Below are positions 1-12,294 of a stretch of 64,000 nucleotides of DNA, piece by piece (the first letter of the stretch is position 1; the number at the start of each line of letters is the position of its first letter). The stretch comes from Helichrysum umbraculigerum (lineage: Eukaryota; Streptophyta; Magnoliopsida; Asterales; Asteraceae), in assembly GCA_949592205.1 (NCBI GenBank), contig CATIUR010000005.1, forward strand, positions 129,661,277 through 129,725,276. The letters are read 5' to 3'. Both the position numbers and the translations under genes were made by a program. The notes below the pieces were generated by a model. That model saw only the letters and a program-made list of their open reading frames with translations, made no database searches and had not been told where the DNA came from.

Positions 1-450
1 CCTCACCATGATGGTTTGGTTATTACTCTTTATGTTGCCAATCACTTTGTGCGAAGGATCCTGATCGATGGAGGAAGCTCAGTCAACATCATTCGTCTGG
101 AGACTTTGAAAAGGATGGGTATCCCAGAATCAGAAATCACTTCGAGATCCACCGTATTGGTCGGATTCAGCGGAGAAGCAAAAAGTACAGTTGGTGATAT
201 AAAATTGCCAATCTACATTGAAGGGATAAACTCTGTTCAAAAGTTATGTGTTATGGATTGTTTGTCGAGCTATGACATTATACTGGGAAGACCATGGTTG
301 CATGATATGAAAGCTGTACCCTCAACGTACCATCAATGCGTCAAATTACCAACCCCATGGGGGGTGGTCAAGATCAGCAGTGACCAACAAGAAGCAAAGT
401 ATTGTTATACAACGTCAATGAAATCTACTGCCAAGCCTCTGTCAGCATAG
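1..450 (+). pseudogene. Retand-like (Tat lineage) aspartic protease, array copy 1
   Basis: The frame is open from base 1. It encodes a retropepsin-like domain with the active-site motif LIDGGSSVN near bases 58-84 and the later block YDIILGRPWLHD, typical of plant Ty3/gypsy proteases that process Gag-Pol. Gag would lie upstream, outside the window. The frame ends at a TAG (448-450) in TCAGCATAGCAA. The same TAG occurs in all other copies and in the independent minus-strand relative. Coding similarity continues in the same frame after it, so the domain was once part of a longer pol. It is about 1 percent different from copy 2. Confidence 0.85.
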
Positions 451-2789
451 CAATTAAAGAACAAGGCATGGGATGTCCTAGATACAAAGGAGCAGGACGT
501 CAAAGAAGTGCAGCTAAGCTCGAAGGATCCTGAAGAAAAGGTGCCTATAGGATCAAGCGTCCCAGAGGATCTAGAACAGGATCTGATGAAGTTCTTGAAT
601 TAGAGGAAGTCAACTTTTGCCTGGAAGCCAGAGGATATGACAGGTATATCTAAGGTTATCATAACTCATAAACTTGGAATTGATAATAGTTTCAGGCCGG
701 TTCAACAAAAGAGAAGAAAATTTACGCCGGAAAGAAATGCTATTATCCAGGCTGATGTTGAAAGACTACTTGCTGCTGGCATGATAAGGGAAGTAAAGTT
801 TCCTAGATGGTTGGCAAACCTGGTGGTGGTACAAAAGAAGAATGGGAAATGGAGAGTGTGTGTGGACTATACGGATCTCAACAAAGCCTGCCCGAAGGAT
901 CCTTTTCCATTGCCCCATATAGATTCAATGGTGGATGCTACGGCTGGGCACGAGATCCTAACTTTTATGGATGCTTCTTCAGGATTTCAACAAATTCAGA
1001 TGGAACCTTCAGACCAGGAAGACACAGCCTTCATAACCCCCACAGGTATTTATTGTTATCTTGCTATGCCTTTTGGTCTTAAAAATGCAGGTGCAACATA
1101 CCAAAGGCTAGTCAACATGATGTTCAAAGACCAATTGGGAAGCACAATGGAAGTATACATCGACGACATGGTAGTAAATCAAAGAAAATTGAGGATCATC
1201 TTCAGGATCTTAAGGTGGCCTTTGACATTCTAGATCAGTATAACATGAAGCTCAATCCTGCTAAATGTCACTTTGGAGTGGGGGCAGGAAAGTTCTTGGG
1301 ATATATGGTGACCAAGAGAGGGATAGAAGCTAGCCCAGAACAGATCAAAGCCATTCTTAATCTAAAGTCTCCGTCAAGCCCAAAGGATATACAAAGGTTA
1401 ACGGGAAGGATAGCAGTTATGAACCGTTTTATTTCAAGATCCTCAGACAGATGCAAGGAATTCTATGATATCCTCAAAAAGAACAAAAAATTTGAGTGGG
1501 GAGAAAGGCATGAAGCTGCATTTCGAGAATTGAAGGAATATTTGTCATCAGCTCCTTTATTGATGAAGACTGAGAATGGTGAACCACTGTTTCTCTATTT
1601 ATCGGTATCCAGAAGTGCTGTGAGTGCGGTGCTGGTGAAGGATCATGAAGGGCAACAATATCCTGTTTACTATGTAAGTAAAAGCCTATTAGATGCTGAA
1701 ACCAGGTATTCTCATCTCGAAAAACTTATACTTGCATTAGTCATGGCATCAACTAAACTTAGGCATTATTTTGAGACACACCCGATACATGTAAGAACCA
1801 ATTATCCTATTAAAAACGTTTTGAGGAAACCAGAAATGTCAGGACGTTTAGCTAAATGGTCTCTAAAATTAAGTGCTTATAATTTAATTTATGAACCTAG
1901 GAATGCAATTAAATCTCAAGCTTTAGCGGATTTTATTGCTGACTTTACTAGTGATCTCCAAAATGAAGTAGATTTAGAAGTGCAAGAACTAAATCAAATA
2001 AGTGAAAGATGGACATTATATACTGACGGCGCTTCTAATGTAAAAGGGACTGGATTAGGAATTGTATTAAAATCACCTCAAGGTGATATCATGCCTCAAG
2101 CCATAAGATGTGAATTTCAAGCCATGAATAATGAGGCAGAGTATGAAGCATTAATTGCGGGATTACAATTAGCTAAGGATATTGGAATAAAATACTTAAA
2201 TGTGTATGTTGATTCATTATTAATTGCTAATCACTATAATGGATCTTATACTGTAAAAGTAGAAAGATTAGCTGCGTATTTGGAGATTGTTAAGGATCTT
2301 GCAGGTAGCTTCGAGATCTTCGACATTCAACAGGTACCACGAGAGGACAATACTGAAGCGGATGCTTTGGCTAATCTAGGATCAAGTCTAAGGATCCCAC
2401 CAGATGTCAAAATACCAATTATACATATTGCAGCGCCTGCCATCGCTGATAAGGATCTCAACGAAGACCAAGTGTGTGACGTTGAGGATCCTCAGTTTGG
2501 AGATAATTCGAATGCATCAGGTTCTGGGGGCAAGTCAGGATCATGGATGCAGCCGATCATGGAATATATACAACACGATGTGATCCCTAAGGATGAAAAT
2601 AATCCTAAAGCCTTCAGATTAAAGGTATCCTGTTTTACTATTGAAAATGGTATATTGTATAAAAAATCACTTGCAGGACCATTATTGCGATGCCTTGAGG
2701 ATCCTGAAGCAAAAGCGGTTCTCAAGGATATACATGAAGGCGATTGTGGGAATCATTCTGGGGGCAGAGCATTATTTTCAAAAGTTTTA
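451..2789 (+). pseudogene. Retand-like RT, RNase H and archaeal-type RNase H, array copy 1, cut at the integrase
   Basis: The domains in order are a linker (451-636), RT (about 637-1490) with catalytic YIDD at about 1156-1167, Ty3-type RNase H (about 1491-1950), and a second aRNase H (about 2007-2385) with TDGAS, NNEAEYEA, YVDSLL and EADALA. A second RNase H marks the Tat lineage. Damage includes TAG at 601-603 (copy 1 only) and a 1-bp deletion near 1175, just after YIDD, shared by all three array copies. The remaining domains continue in the +1 frame from about 1215. The integrase zinc region begins near 2740 and stops at 2789, where Athila DNA is joined. Confidence 0.88.
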
Positions 2790-2790
2790 T
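2789..2790 (+). other. Duplication junction: Retand integrase to Athila gag (copy 1)
   Basis: Up to 2789 the sequence matches array copy 3 (to 29498), which continues into a normal integrase. From 2790 it is Athila gag sequence. The identical join recurs at 16143/16144. No LTR end, target duplication or primer site lies at the join, so it is a rearrangement breakpoint and not an element boundary. The break falls between the paired His and paired Cys of the integrase HHCC domain. The join keeps the frame open, which makes a long chimeric open frame (1215-4730) with no proper start codon. Confidence 0.9.
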
Positions 2791-4480
2791 CTGATTTTAT
2801 ACTAGAACAAAATGTTATAAACAATAGGATAGCCGGATTTCAAGACAACATTGATACCATGATAAAAATTTCCGACAAATTAATTTCTAACATGGAGTCT
2901 ATTTTGGAAAACTTGAATTTTATTGAGGAAAGTACGTCGGCGACTACCATTCAACCCAATGATGTGTTAATCGTCACTAGGGGAGGAAAAATAACCAAAG
3001 TTGATCCACCACCACCAGATAACACCCCCGAAAACACTTCTTCGCCTACACCTACACCGAGTGAACATGTGTCCATTGACATTCCTGTCACAACACCTGA
3101 CCCATCACCAACCAAAACTCCGGATAATGTACCTCGCACGAGAATGCCTTATCCCGGTAGACTTAAAAAGGAAAAGCAAGAAGCCCAATTCGGTAAATAT
3201 CTGGATATGTTTAAAAGCTTGCACTTGAATGTTAGACTATTAGATGCTTTAGTAGAAATGCCCATATGTGCCAAATTCTTTAAAGAACTTCTTTCAAACA
3301 AAGAAAAACTCAGGCAAATAGTTAGTTTACCCTTAGATGCTGAATGCTCTTTAATTGTACAACATGGTCTTCCACCTAAGTTAGGATACACTGGACGTTT
3401 TACAATACCTTGTTTTCTCCAAGATATCCAAATTAGTAATGCTTTAGCTGACCTAGGTGCTAGTGTCAATCTTATGCCTTATTCCCTCTATAAGAAATTA
3501 GGATTAGATAACCTACTGCCTACTCGTATGACCATTCAATTAGCAGACAGATCAGTTAAACTCCCTCAAGGAATTGCTGAAGATGTCATGGTCAAGGTCG
3601 ATAAGTTCGTCTTTCCAGTGGACTTCATCATCATGGATATAGAGGAAGACACCCACATCCCACTCATCCTTGGCAGACCTTTCTTAAATACTGCCAAGGC
3701 CGTAATCGACGTAAACGAAAAATCTTTAAAACTAAGAGTCTGGAAAGAGGAGGTCACCTTTAATGTCGATCGATTAATGAAGCAACCTCTGGAAGAGGAC
3801 CTTGGTTTGTGCGATACTATGCAGGACATTTTTGATGAACATTTCCACGAAGTGTTGGCACTATCCAGCCAGAACCCGATACCTACCACGGTAGTCACCG
3901 TTCGAAGATTATATAACGAGGATCCTGGGCTGCAGTCCGCAATCACTTCGCCAGCAAAGTCTGAAGAACTACTATTTCCCTTGTTTGAAAAGAAGCTATC
4001 TTGCACCAATGGCAAAACGATAGCCGTCCCATTGGGATGCGGTACACCGATACCTTGGCTAAAAAGAGATACATCCACACTCGATGCCCCGAATCCAGCT
4101 CCTTCAATCAAAGAAATCCTGGATTCCTTCAAAGGGATGAGTATTGAGCCACCACCATTTGAATCTCAATTAATCAACCAACCCGAACCTCTATCATTTC
4201 CAAACCCTGAATTAACCATAAACCAATCCTCAACCGCTCAATTTCAAGAATTCCAATTCACCGACGACGGAGAAATTATTCTCACCCGAAATGACGAAGT
4301 GTCCTCATCATCGGTCAACAAATACGAGCTAAAAACGAACGAATTCTCAAAGCAAACCAAATGGGTCGAAATCGCATCAATCTCTACATCCGAACCTGAG
4401 ATAGACGAGGCACCCTTCCAAGCTAAATATGAGAAGCTGAATAGATACGAAATAGCTAGAATGAAGCCGTCTATTGAGGA
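2790..4480 (+). pseudogene. Athila-like gag C-terminus and protease, copy 1
   Basis: The frame is open from the junction to TAG at 4728-4730. It begins with a coiled-coil-like gag segment, then a Pro/Thr-rich linker (about 3000-3130), then the Athila block with KYLDMFKSLHLN (about 3196-3231). A retropepsin follows with DLGASVNLMPYS (about 3450-3485) and LILGRPFL. DLGAS in place of DTG/DSG is usual for Athila proteases. The N-terminal part of gag is missing because the duplication breakpoint cut it off. A 1-bp difference near 3308 separates this copy, which is open, from copy 2, which is frameshifted. Confidence 0.85.
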
Positions 4481-6050
4481 ACCACCAAACTTGGAATTAA
4501 AGGAATTACCACCTCACCTTGAATACGCTTACCTCCAAGGAACCTCCCAACTCCCGGTGATAATCTCAAAGGAGTTGAAACCAAAAGAGAAAGCCCAGCT
4601 AGTTGATGTGTTGAAATCACACAAGAAGGCAATCGCATGGAAAATTTCTGACATACAAGGAATTAGTCCTAACTATTGCACGCATAAGATCCTGATGGAG
4701 AACGATTTCAAACCATCCGTCCAAAGGTAGAGACGAGTAAACACTAAAATTCAAGACGTAGTGAAACAAGAGGTTATCAAACTCTTGGATGCTGGACTAA
4801 TATACCCAATATCTGACTCACCTTGGGTTAGCCCTGTTTAAGTCGTCCCAAAGAAAGGAGGAATGACGGTCATTAGAAACGAAGAAAATGAGCTCATACC
4901 AACTCGGACCGTCACCGGTTGGAGGGTTTGTATTGACTACCGGAAGTTAAACGAAGCAACTCGCAAGGATCACTTTCCACTTCCGTTTATTGACCAAATG
5001 CTCGAGAGGCTGTCGGGAAACGAATTCTACTGTTTCCTTGATGGATTCTCCGGTTACTTCCAAATTCCGCTCGATCCAAAAGACCAGGAGAAGACAACGT
5101 TTACATGCCCTTATGGAACATTCGCATATCGATGAATGCCATTTGGATTATGCAACGCGCCTGCAACATTTCAGAGATGCATGGTTGCAATCTTCCATGA
5201 CATGATTGAACAATGCATGGAAGTCTTTATGGATGACTTCTCGGTGTTCGGAGACTCTTTCGCATCATGTTTATCCAACCTCAATAGGATGCTCGCCAAG
5301 TGTGAAGAATCGAATCTCATCTTGAATTGGGAAAAATGCCACTTTATGGTAAAGGAAGGAATAGTCTTAGGACATAGAATATATAAAGTCAGGAATCGAA
5401 GTAGACAAAGCCAAAGTCGAAACCATTGCGAAACTCCCACCACCCACCAACGTTAAAGCCATTCGAAGTTTTCTAGGTCACGCTGGGTTCTACCGTCGTT
5501 TTTTCAAGGACTTCTCCAAGATCTCTCGACCGATTACCCACCTGTTAGGAAAAGACATCAAATTCGCATTTGACGAAAGCTGTATGAAGGCCTTTGACTA
5601 CCTAAAGAAAGAACTAACCAACGCACCAATCATGGTTGCTCCAGACTGGAGTCTTCCATTTGAAATCATGTGCGACGTAAGCGACTTTGCTGTAGGGGCA
5701 GTTCTAGGTCAAAGGAACGATAATCACTTTCGACCAATCTACTACGCTAGCAAAACTCTCACAGATGCTCAGGAGAATTATACAACCACCGAAAAGGAGC
5801 TGCTGGCTGTAGTATTCGCCTTTGATAAATTTCGATCCTACCTGATATTGTCAAAGACAATAGTGTACACGGATCACTCAGCTCTGAAATACCTCTTCAA
5901 GAAGCAAGACGCAAAACCAAGACTGTTACGATGGATTCTACTCCTACAAGAATTTGACATTGAAATAAAAGATAAAAAGGGAGCAGAGAATGTCGCTGCA
6001 GACCATCTGAGTCGACTTGAAAATCCATCAATGGAACAACTTGCAGAAGG
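4481..6050 (+). pseudogene. Athila-like RT and RNase H, copy 1
   Basis: The RT spans about 4500-5460 with the catalytic box FMDD (about 5230-5241). RNase H spans about 5500-6050 with CDVSDFAVGAVLG, TTTEKELLAV, YTDHSALKYL and AADHLSR. Lesions shared with copy 2 are TAG at 4728-4730 and TGA at 5133-5135, immediately before MPFGLCNAPATF. Lesions private to copy 1 are TAA at 4839-4841 (CAA in copy 2) and a 1-bp insertion near 5383 that shifts the frame. The protein cannot be made intact. Confidence 0.88.
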
Positions 6051-7404
6051 GGACATCAAAGATCGATTTCCAGAAGAGCAGTTAATGAGTTTAGGAGGAC
6101 AATTGCAAGGATCACAATTCACGGATGATCCTTGGTTTGCAGACATCGCCAATTTCGTAGTTGGAGGGATCACAAGAAAAGGAATGTCGTCATCACCAAG
6201 ACAAAGGTTCTTCCGCGATGTCAATCACTACTTTTGGGATGATCCATATTTGTTTAAGGTCTGTCCCGACCAGACTATAAGAAGATGTGTCGATGGAAAG
6301 GAAGCCGAACACATCCTCCATCAAAGCCATCACGGACCCACAGGAGGACATCACGCAGCCAATTTGACAGCAAAGAAAGTATACGACTCAGGATTCTATT
6401 GGCCAACTATTTTCAGAGATGCACAAGACTTGGTGAAACGCTGCGATATTTGCCAAAGGTTTGGAAATATCACAACGCGTAACAAAATGCCGTTAACGAA
6501 TATCCAAGCATGTGAAATATTCGATATATGAGGATTAGATTTTATGGGACCATTTCCGAAATCTTACGGAAAGGAATACATTCTAGTAGCTGTCGACTAC
6601 GTATCCAGATGGGCCGAAGCTCAGGCCTTCCCAACAAATGACTCGAGAGTCATAACCAAGTTCTTAAAGCAGCTATTCTGTCGGTTTGGAACACCTCGAG
6701 CGATCATCAGTGACCGCGGCACACACTTTTGCAATACTCAGTTTATGAAGATATTGCAACAATATGGTGTTACCCATAAGACATCTACGGCCTACCACCC
6801 GCAGACAAATGGGCAAGCAGAAATAACAAACCGAGCGCTAAAAAGAATTTTGGAACGAACTGTTGGTCAACACAAGGAAAACTGGGCAGATAAGCTAGAT
6901 GATGCATTATGGGCATTCCGGACAGCCTACAAAACACCCTTAGGAACAACCCCCTATAGGCTCGTATACGGAAAAGCATGTCATCTTCCGATCGAACTCG
7001 AATACAAAGCTTACTGGGCACTAAAGAATTGCAGCTTAGATCCCACAGTAACGGGAGCACACCAGAAAATGCAACTAAATGAGTTAGGAGAACTAAGAGA
7101 TCAAGCATACGAGAGCTCCTACAAGTTCAAGGAAAGAACTAAGTTGCTCCACGATGCAAAACTACGCCCCACACGCTTCAATCCAGGTGATAAAGTTCTA
7201 CTCTTCAACTCTCGATTTAAGAAATTTTCTGGTAAATTCAAAATGAGGTGGAGCGGCCCATTTACAATCTCTAAGGTTTTTCCTTATGGCGCCATTGAAC
7301 TCGAGGCTCCAGACGGAAATTTCAAGGTAAACGGTCATCGTTTAAAACATTACGTACAAGACTTTCCCCCATACGAGGAAGTCTACGGTTGCAAAGCACC
7401 CTGA
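6051..7404 (+). pseudogene. Athila-like integrase, copy 1
   Basis: The frame contains the N-terminal HHCC zinc domain (about 6310-6470, ending CDICQRFGN) and the DDE core with GLDFMGPF (about 6535), SDRGTHF (about 6709) and NGQAE (about 6808). A C-terminal half with KFKMRWSGPFTISKVF and NGHRLKHY ends at TGA 7402-7404. One TGA at 6529-6531 replaces the Trp expected before GLDFMG and is shared with copy 2, so the lesion is older than the duplication. From that point to the end (6532-7404) the frame is undamaged in this copy. Confidence 0.88.
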
Positions 7405-7598
7405 CAAACAATTAAAGGTAAAAGAGTCAAGCTACGAGACTCGATTAACAAAGCGCTCTTGGGAGGCACCCCAAGCCTATCTTATGTTTTATTGCATTAA
7501 TTTTCTTTTACTGTTGTGTTTAAGCTAATCCAATTTTCTATGCAGTACCTCATGAAGGACTAATGATCTTAGACCATTAACCTTTTATATTTTGCAGG
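7405..7598 (+). promoter_or_regulatory. Inter-ORF region with a splice acceptor before the Athila 3' ORF
   Basis: This 194-bp segment holds no ORF. It ends in a T-rich tract and TTTTGCAG (AG at 7596-7597), one base before the ATG of the next ORF (7599). That layout suits a 3' splice site for a subgenomic mRNA of a 3' gene, as reported for the Athila-like Bagy-2 element of barley. The donor, expected in the 5' leader, is not in this window. Copy 2 is the same, with its ATG at 20951. Confidence 0.5.
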
Positions 7599-8261
7599 AT
7601 GAGTTCGCAGTCAAACAGAGCACGAGCCCCTAGACAGAGACGCTCGCATACCATGCACCACTCCCGGAGTTCATCACCGGGTAGTAGCATGAGGACTGTC
7701 AGAGGATCCCAGTCACCACCTCCTAGTTTGGATGAGATCTCGGCAGACTTGGTAGAGGTGCACGTTCAGGAGTCATTCCTATTACGTCCCATCTAGGCCA
7801 GGTTACCTTCATCTCACCAACCAGTGGGACAGACCGCAGGGACCCCCAGAGTACGCATCTTCGAGCATGGGGTTACTACTGTGGACCCTGCTGTCACTTG
7901 GTCTATACTGAGAGCCCTTGAGGTCCAGCACACCGCCATCTCTGAGATCCACACTGCTTTAGGCTTTACCTCTACACCTGTGTGCCCCTTTCAGATGGGA
8001 CCTGATCCCGCTCCGCACATTCCACCATGGGATTTATTCCCATCTTGGAGCTTGACTGCGCAGGACCACCCCACTTTTATGGCCCCACTAGAGGAGGAGA
8101 CTGATGCACTGGACGCTTGGATCCAGGATCCAGAGGATGGTGCTGCATCTCCTGTCTATACCATCGAGGAGTCAGCATCTCCTACATCGATTGTGGAAAA
8201 CACGATCTTTATGGATGATGACTTCACCGACTGGGAGGCGCTCTATGCTGACACGGATTAG
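7599..8261 (+). pseudogene. Athila-like small 3' ORF (env position), copy 1, nonsense-interrupted
   Basis: It starts at ATG 7599 and runs to TAG 8259-8261. The product would be 220 aa but is broken by TAG at 7794-7796 (CAG in copy 2). It has a basic Arg/Ser-rich N-terminus, a central part rich in Pro and Trp, and an acidic C-terminus. I see no signal peptide, membrane segment or fusion peptide, so an envelope function is not supported. Athila elements often carry an extra ORF here; its function is unknown. Confidence 0.7.
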
Positions 8262-9936
8262 CTACCTTTAGTTATTATTATTTATGTTTAGTATTAACTC
8301 GTATTAACATTTGTGTCTTATGAAGGATGTGTACTATGCAGAATTCGAAGTAAAATTTATGGAACAAGTTCATTTTTAATGAGCCTGGTCCATTTCCAGC
8401 GAATTCACACACTTGAACCTGGTCCATTAAATCCAGTGGCTTCACACGCAGCACAAGGAAGTGTCTCTTCTAACCTTACTTTGCTTGAACCACACAAGAA
8501 TTTTAAGAAAAACTCTAAGTGTGGGATTATTACTCATAAATAGAGAACAACTTTGAAAATATTGACCCGTATTCAAAATCTAAGTGTGGGATTAACCTAA
8601 CTTAGAGGTAGAGAACATTAGGGACAATGTTCTTTTAAGTGTGGGATAGCAGTAGTATTCACTACTATATTGCAACCTAAACTTTTGATCACACTTCTTA
8701 GCAAAACTCATATTTTCAGCAAAATTCTCAAAATGTTTAAACCATAGGAAGCCCAAAAAGGGTATTTTCGGTCAACAAAAATTCAAAAGGCTTGGCAAAT
8801 TGACCACGACGAGCAAAACTCTTTGATAACTTTCAAACCAAGTTTCAAACAAGCAATCGCATGACTAGGCACAAAACCACCAAAATTAAGTGAGGAATTT
8901 TGAGCCGCACAAAAGCATTCACTTTAATGCTTCACTTATTCGTTTGTGAGTGTGCCGATGTATGCCTTCTTGAGTCAGAACTTGCTCGATGAATGCAATT
9001 CGAAACTACAAAAGTGAGCGTCATACGTGACGAAGGTGCAATTAGAGGATCTTGACATTCACTAGGATAGAACCCTCTCGTGAAACCCCCGTTTTCAAGA
9101 CTAACCCTGCCAATGTCCATTTTCGGCATTGAAGATCATTTAGAAAACCTGTTGAGCCTCAGCCTTTTCATTTCAAATATTCACTTCAAAAACAACCCTC
9201 TCTTTTTACATCTTTTGGCCATAGCATAAGTGTCTGTTCTGTAAGCAAGACCACTACAAGAGGAAAAGTTCTAAAAGGAATCCCCAAAAGAACGTCATCC
9301 ACAGAAGGACTCCAAGGAAAGCAGACAAAGCTTCCAAAGAAATCAAAAAGCTACAAGACCCAAGGATCATTTAAAGCCGAGGAAAATGTTATTCAAAGAA
9401 GAAAAAGTTACGAAAAGGCTCTCAAAGAGAGATATCCAGAAAGAGGTACTATCTAAAAATGTCAAAGAAAAGTCATCACAGACAACTCTTAGGCTATATC
9501 AAACTCCAATTCAAACCACCTACCAAAGTCCTTATCCCGTACACCGTCTTCACCCTCTTACGAATGTCTAGGGATAATTAGCACCGTCCTCACTTAAGTA
9601 TTGTAGATTTAATTTTCGATCAAGCTTTTGACAACGGAAGAGCTACATGACTGGCCCTGAGTGATTTAGAAATTAGGAAACCCGATACACTTGAGTGAAT
9701 TGAGTGACCACCTGTGAGGGCCCCAGTCATGTATATCTTACATTTTGAAGATTGAAAAGAGAGCTTGTTAGAACCAGAAGTTTGGAGAAACATAAAAGGG
9801 TGGAACTTCGTCCGAAATCTTTTTACCAACCCTGCAGGAACCAAAGTTCTCCGAAATACGAAGACACCCCTCCAGCTTTTTCCAGATTTGATGAAGACTT
9901 GCTTGAGGACAAGCAAAATTCTAAGTGTGGGATACT
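8262..9936 (+). other. Athila 3' untranslated region with repeated polypurine-like motifs, copy 1
   Basis: There is no credible gene. The motif TAAGTGTGGGATA occurs four times, at 8516-8529, 8581-8594, 8636-8648 and 9922-9934. The last copy ends two bases before the 3' LTR and is the natural polypurine tract for plus-strand priming. The earlier copies may be spare or ancestral tracts. Short open frames in this stretch have no recognisable domain. Confidence 0.65.
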
Positions 9937-12277
9937 TGATATCGTGTAAAAAGTCACGTTTTTACTACCGATATTTCTCTCATTCTGGAGCAAATACTTG
10001 GCATTTGAACTCAAACAACGCGCAAATCAATGATAATATGTTAAGAAGATCAAAACAAGGTTGCACGATAAAAATCAAGCAAAACGGCCGAGAAACGAAG
10101 ATTCCACATACGTTTGAAGATTCAAGGCTTAAAAACGAGATTTCAAGACTAAAGTGCCCTCCATCAACATCCAATATTTCCAAGATGTTCGTTTTTAAAA
10201 TTCGAATCCAACAGAAGAAGAATCAACCAAAACGGGTAAAAAATGAAGATTTCGAGCCCGCCAGAAGATCCAAATGATCCGTACGCAATATCTGGAGCTA
10301 GGGACCTCATTTCAGGGCCTATCTTATGTCAAAATCTTCGATTTTGAATTACGAATCCAACAAAAAAAGAATCAACTCAAACGGACATATAACGAAGAAA
10401 ACACGCACGAATCAAGAAACGAAGCAACAAACGACGCAACGGGGCGGGGGTGGGCCCACCACCGCCGGCCACCATTGCCCTGCCCCGGTTTCCGTTTTTG
10501 GTAACTTTTGGTACCTGATGCGCCTACTTTTCGTGTTGTACGGTACCCGGTGCGCCTACTTTTCGTGTTGTACACACCATTTTTGGAAAGCTTTCTAACA
10601 TGCACCTCATGGTGCTAATGTGAGCCAAAGCTCACCTATAAATAGGTTGCCTAGGTTCATTTGTAAGACACACCAATATATGCACACATTCTAGCATATT
10701 TCACACTTTCTCACCATCCATTCTTTTCTTTCTTTATTGTAATACTTCCTTGGTTAATTAGACTAGCTAATTAACTAGTCAAGGAAGACTTGTACGTAGG
10801 TGCTCTGGGACGCATTTGTAGCTACGAGTTATTGTATTTCTTTATCAGGTTTTAATCTATCTTCCATATTTAATTATGTTCGTTCTTTCTTTAATAAATT
10901 TAAATATGTATGCTAGAATTGTCATGATTAGCTAAATAACTCAATTGTCTGCTATGATAGTCGTTTAGGAGAGATTTAAATATGTGATTATATTGTATGC
11001 TATGAGATTGCGGGAGTTGTGTATTATGAATAGATGTAGGAATCGAATCTTTATCGTTTATCTACCCAACTCATGTTGTGACTAAAACCTTATCCAAAAA
11101 TGAACGTAGCTAACTCATAGGGTATAGGTCACTTAGTTATACTATGTTTGATTGAATCATTGAGCTCGGCATGGCCGGTGTTCTCTAGACCAAATTAGGA
11201 TCCAAGAGACACGGAATATGGGAATAGAGGTAGATTGAGATTTAATTCAGACAGACGGTATTTTTGAGACAACTTTCGGAATATCCTCGATTTAATCAAT
11301 ACATTTGTATGCTTAGGTTTAACTATTGTCTTGATTGTCTTATTGCATGTTCTTGTTTGATTGTTGCCTTAGGATTATCGTACTAGTAAAATACACCTAG
11401 CCTTAATTATTGTGAAATAACATGACGGCCCCTATTCGACTGTTCTTCGATATAGTACTGGAAATGCTTATGGCAAAGTACAAACGTATGGAAGTCGAGA
11501 ACGACCGAAGGTAGTTGTGTTATGGATCAATTAACAAACGTATTACTTAAGTTTCTATTTGTAATATAAATCACCCCTGTCTTGTTGCATACTTGAGTAA
11601 TGTTGATAATTCATACGAATAAGTGATGACATCTTATCTGACCGCTTAGACCAGTTCTTCCAACTTATTCCGACGAGGGTAAAACCCGTTTACAAGATTG
11701 TTTATTCAACAAACTGTGCCATGATTCGGACGTCTATGATGACCGAGATTGGGGAATAGGATTCGAGATTAACTGTTAGATAATATGGGCATGCATTTGA
11801 GAGAACTTTCGGTGTATGCTTTAATATATTCTGCAACCCACGTGATATTCTATTTTCCTGATTGTGGACATCTCCGCGTTAGCCCGATGGTAGGATTGTA
11901 GTAATAACTCACATTAACTTATGAACTTATCCTCATTGGAACTCTTCACGCTTTAATATCACCTGAACCACTTCATAGTAGACAATCGCTTTTACTGCTG
12001 AACGCCCGAAGTAACCTCCATTTCTGACTTAATTTAGTTTAATTTTAGAATAGAAAACCCAAAACCTAAACCAACTCTCTTCCACCCTAGCTAAATTCAT
12101 AAGAGTCTCTAAATTCTCCTAGTTTCAATTCGTCGCGCTTTAAAGAACGATCCTAGGTCATACTTATCCTTTGCTAGCCCGTAGATTAGCAATAGTAGTA
12201 ACCCTAGGCCCCAGCCTTATAAATTTAAAACCCACTGTTGTAACCAGATATTTATCGTTAACGACACCGACCTATCA
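9937..12277 (+). mobile_element. Athila-like 3' LTR, copy 1 (2,341 bp)
   Basis: It starts TGATATCGTG right after the polypurine-like tract and ends CGACCTATCA, giving inverted TGATA/TATCA tips. The following 17 bp plus the sequence after the TRIM restore an open Retand frame, so the LTR edge at 12277 is well supported. A plant-type TATA box CTATAAATAG lies at 10636-10645. The matching 5' LTR is not in the window because the tandem unit starts inside gag. Confidence 0.82.
10636..10645 (+). promoter_or_regulatory. TATA box of the Athila LTR, copy 1
   Basis: CTATAAATAG lies about 700 bp into the LTR, preceded by a GC-rich stretch and followed by a pyrimidine-rich leader. It matches the plant TATA consensus and is identical at 23997-24006 in copy 2. 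It is the likely U3/R promoter. Confidence 0.6.
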
Positions 12278-12294
12278 GGGACCCAACAGGCACG

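Noticed and set aside
1215..4730. A 1,171-codon open frame that could be read as one giant gene
   Set aside because: It starts at a GTG after a frameshift and crosses the Retand-Athila duplication junction. It is the chance in-frame fusion of two dead pol fragments.
7599..8261. Athila 3' ORF as a true envelope gene
   Set aside because: No signal peptide, transmembrane helix or fusion segment is visible; only its position matches.
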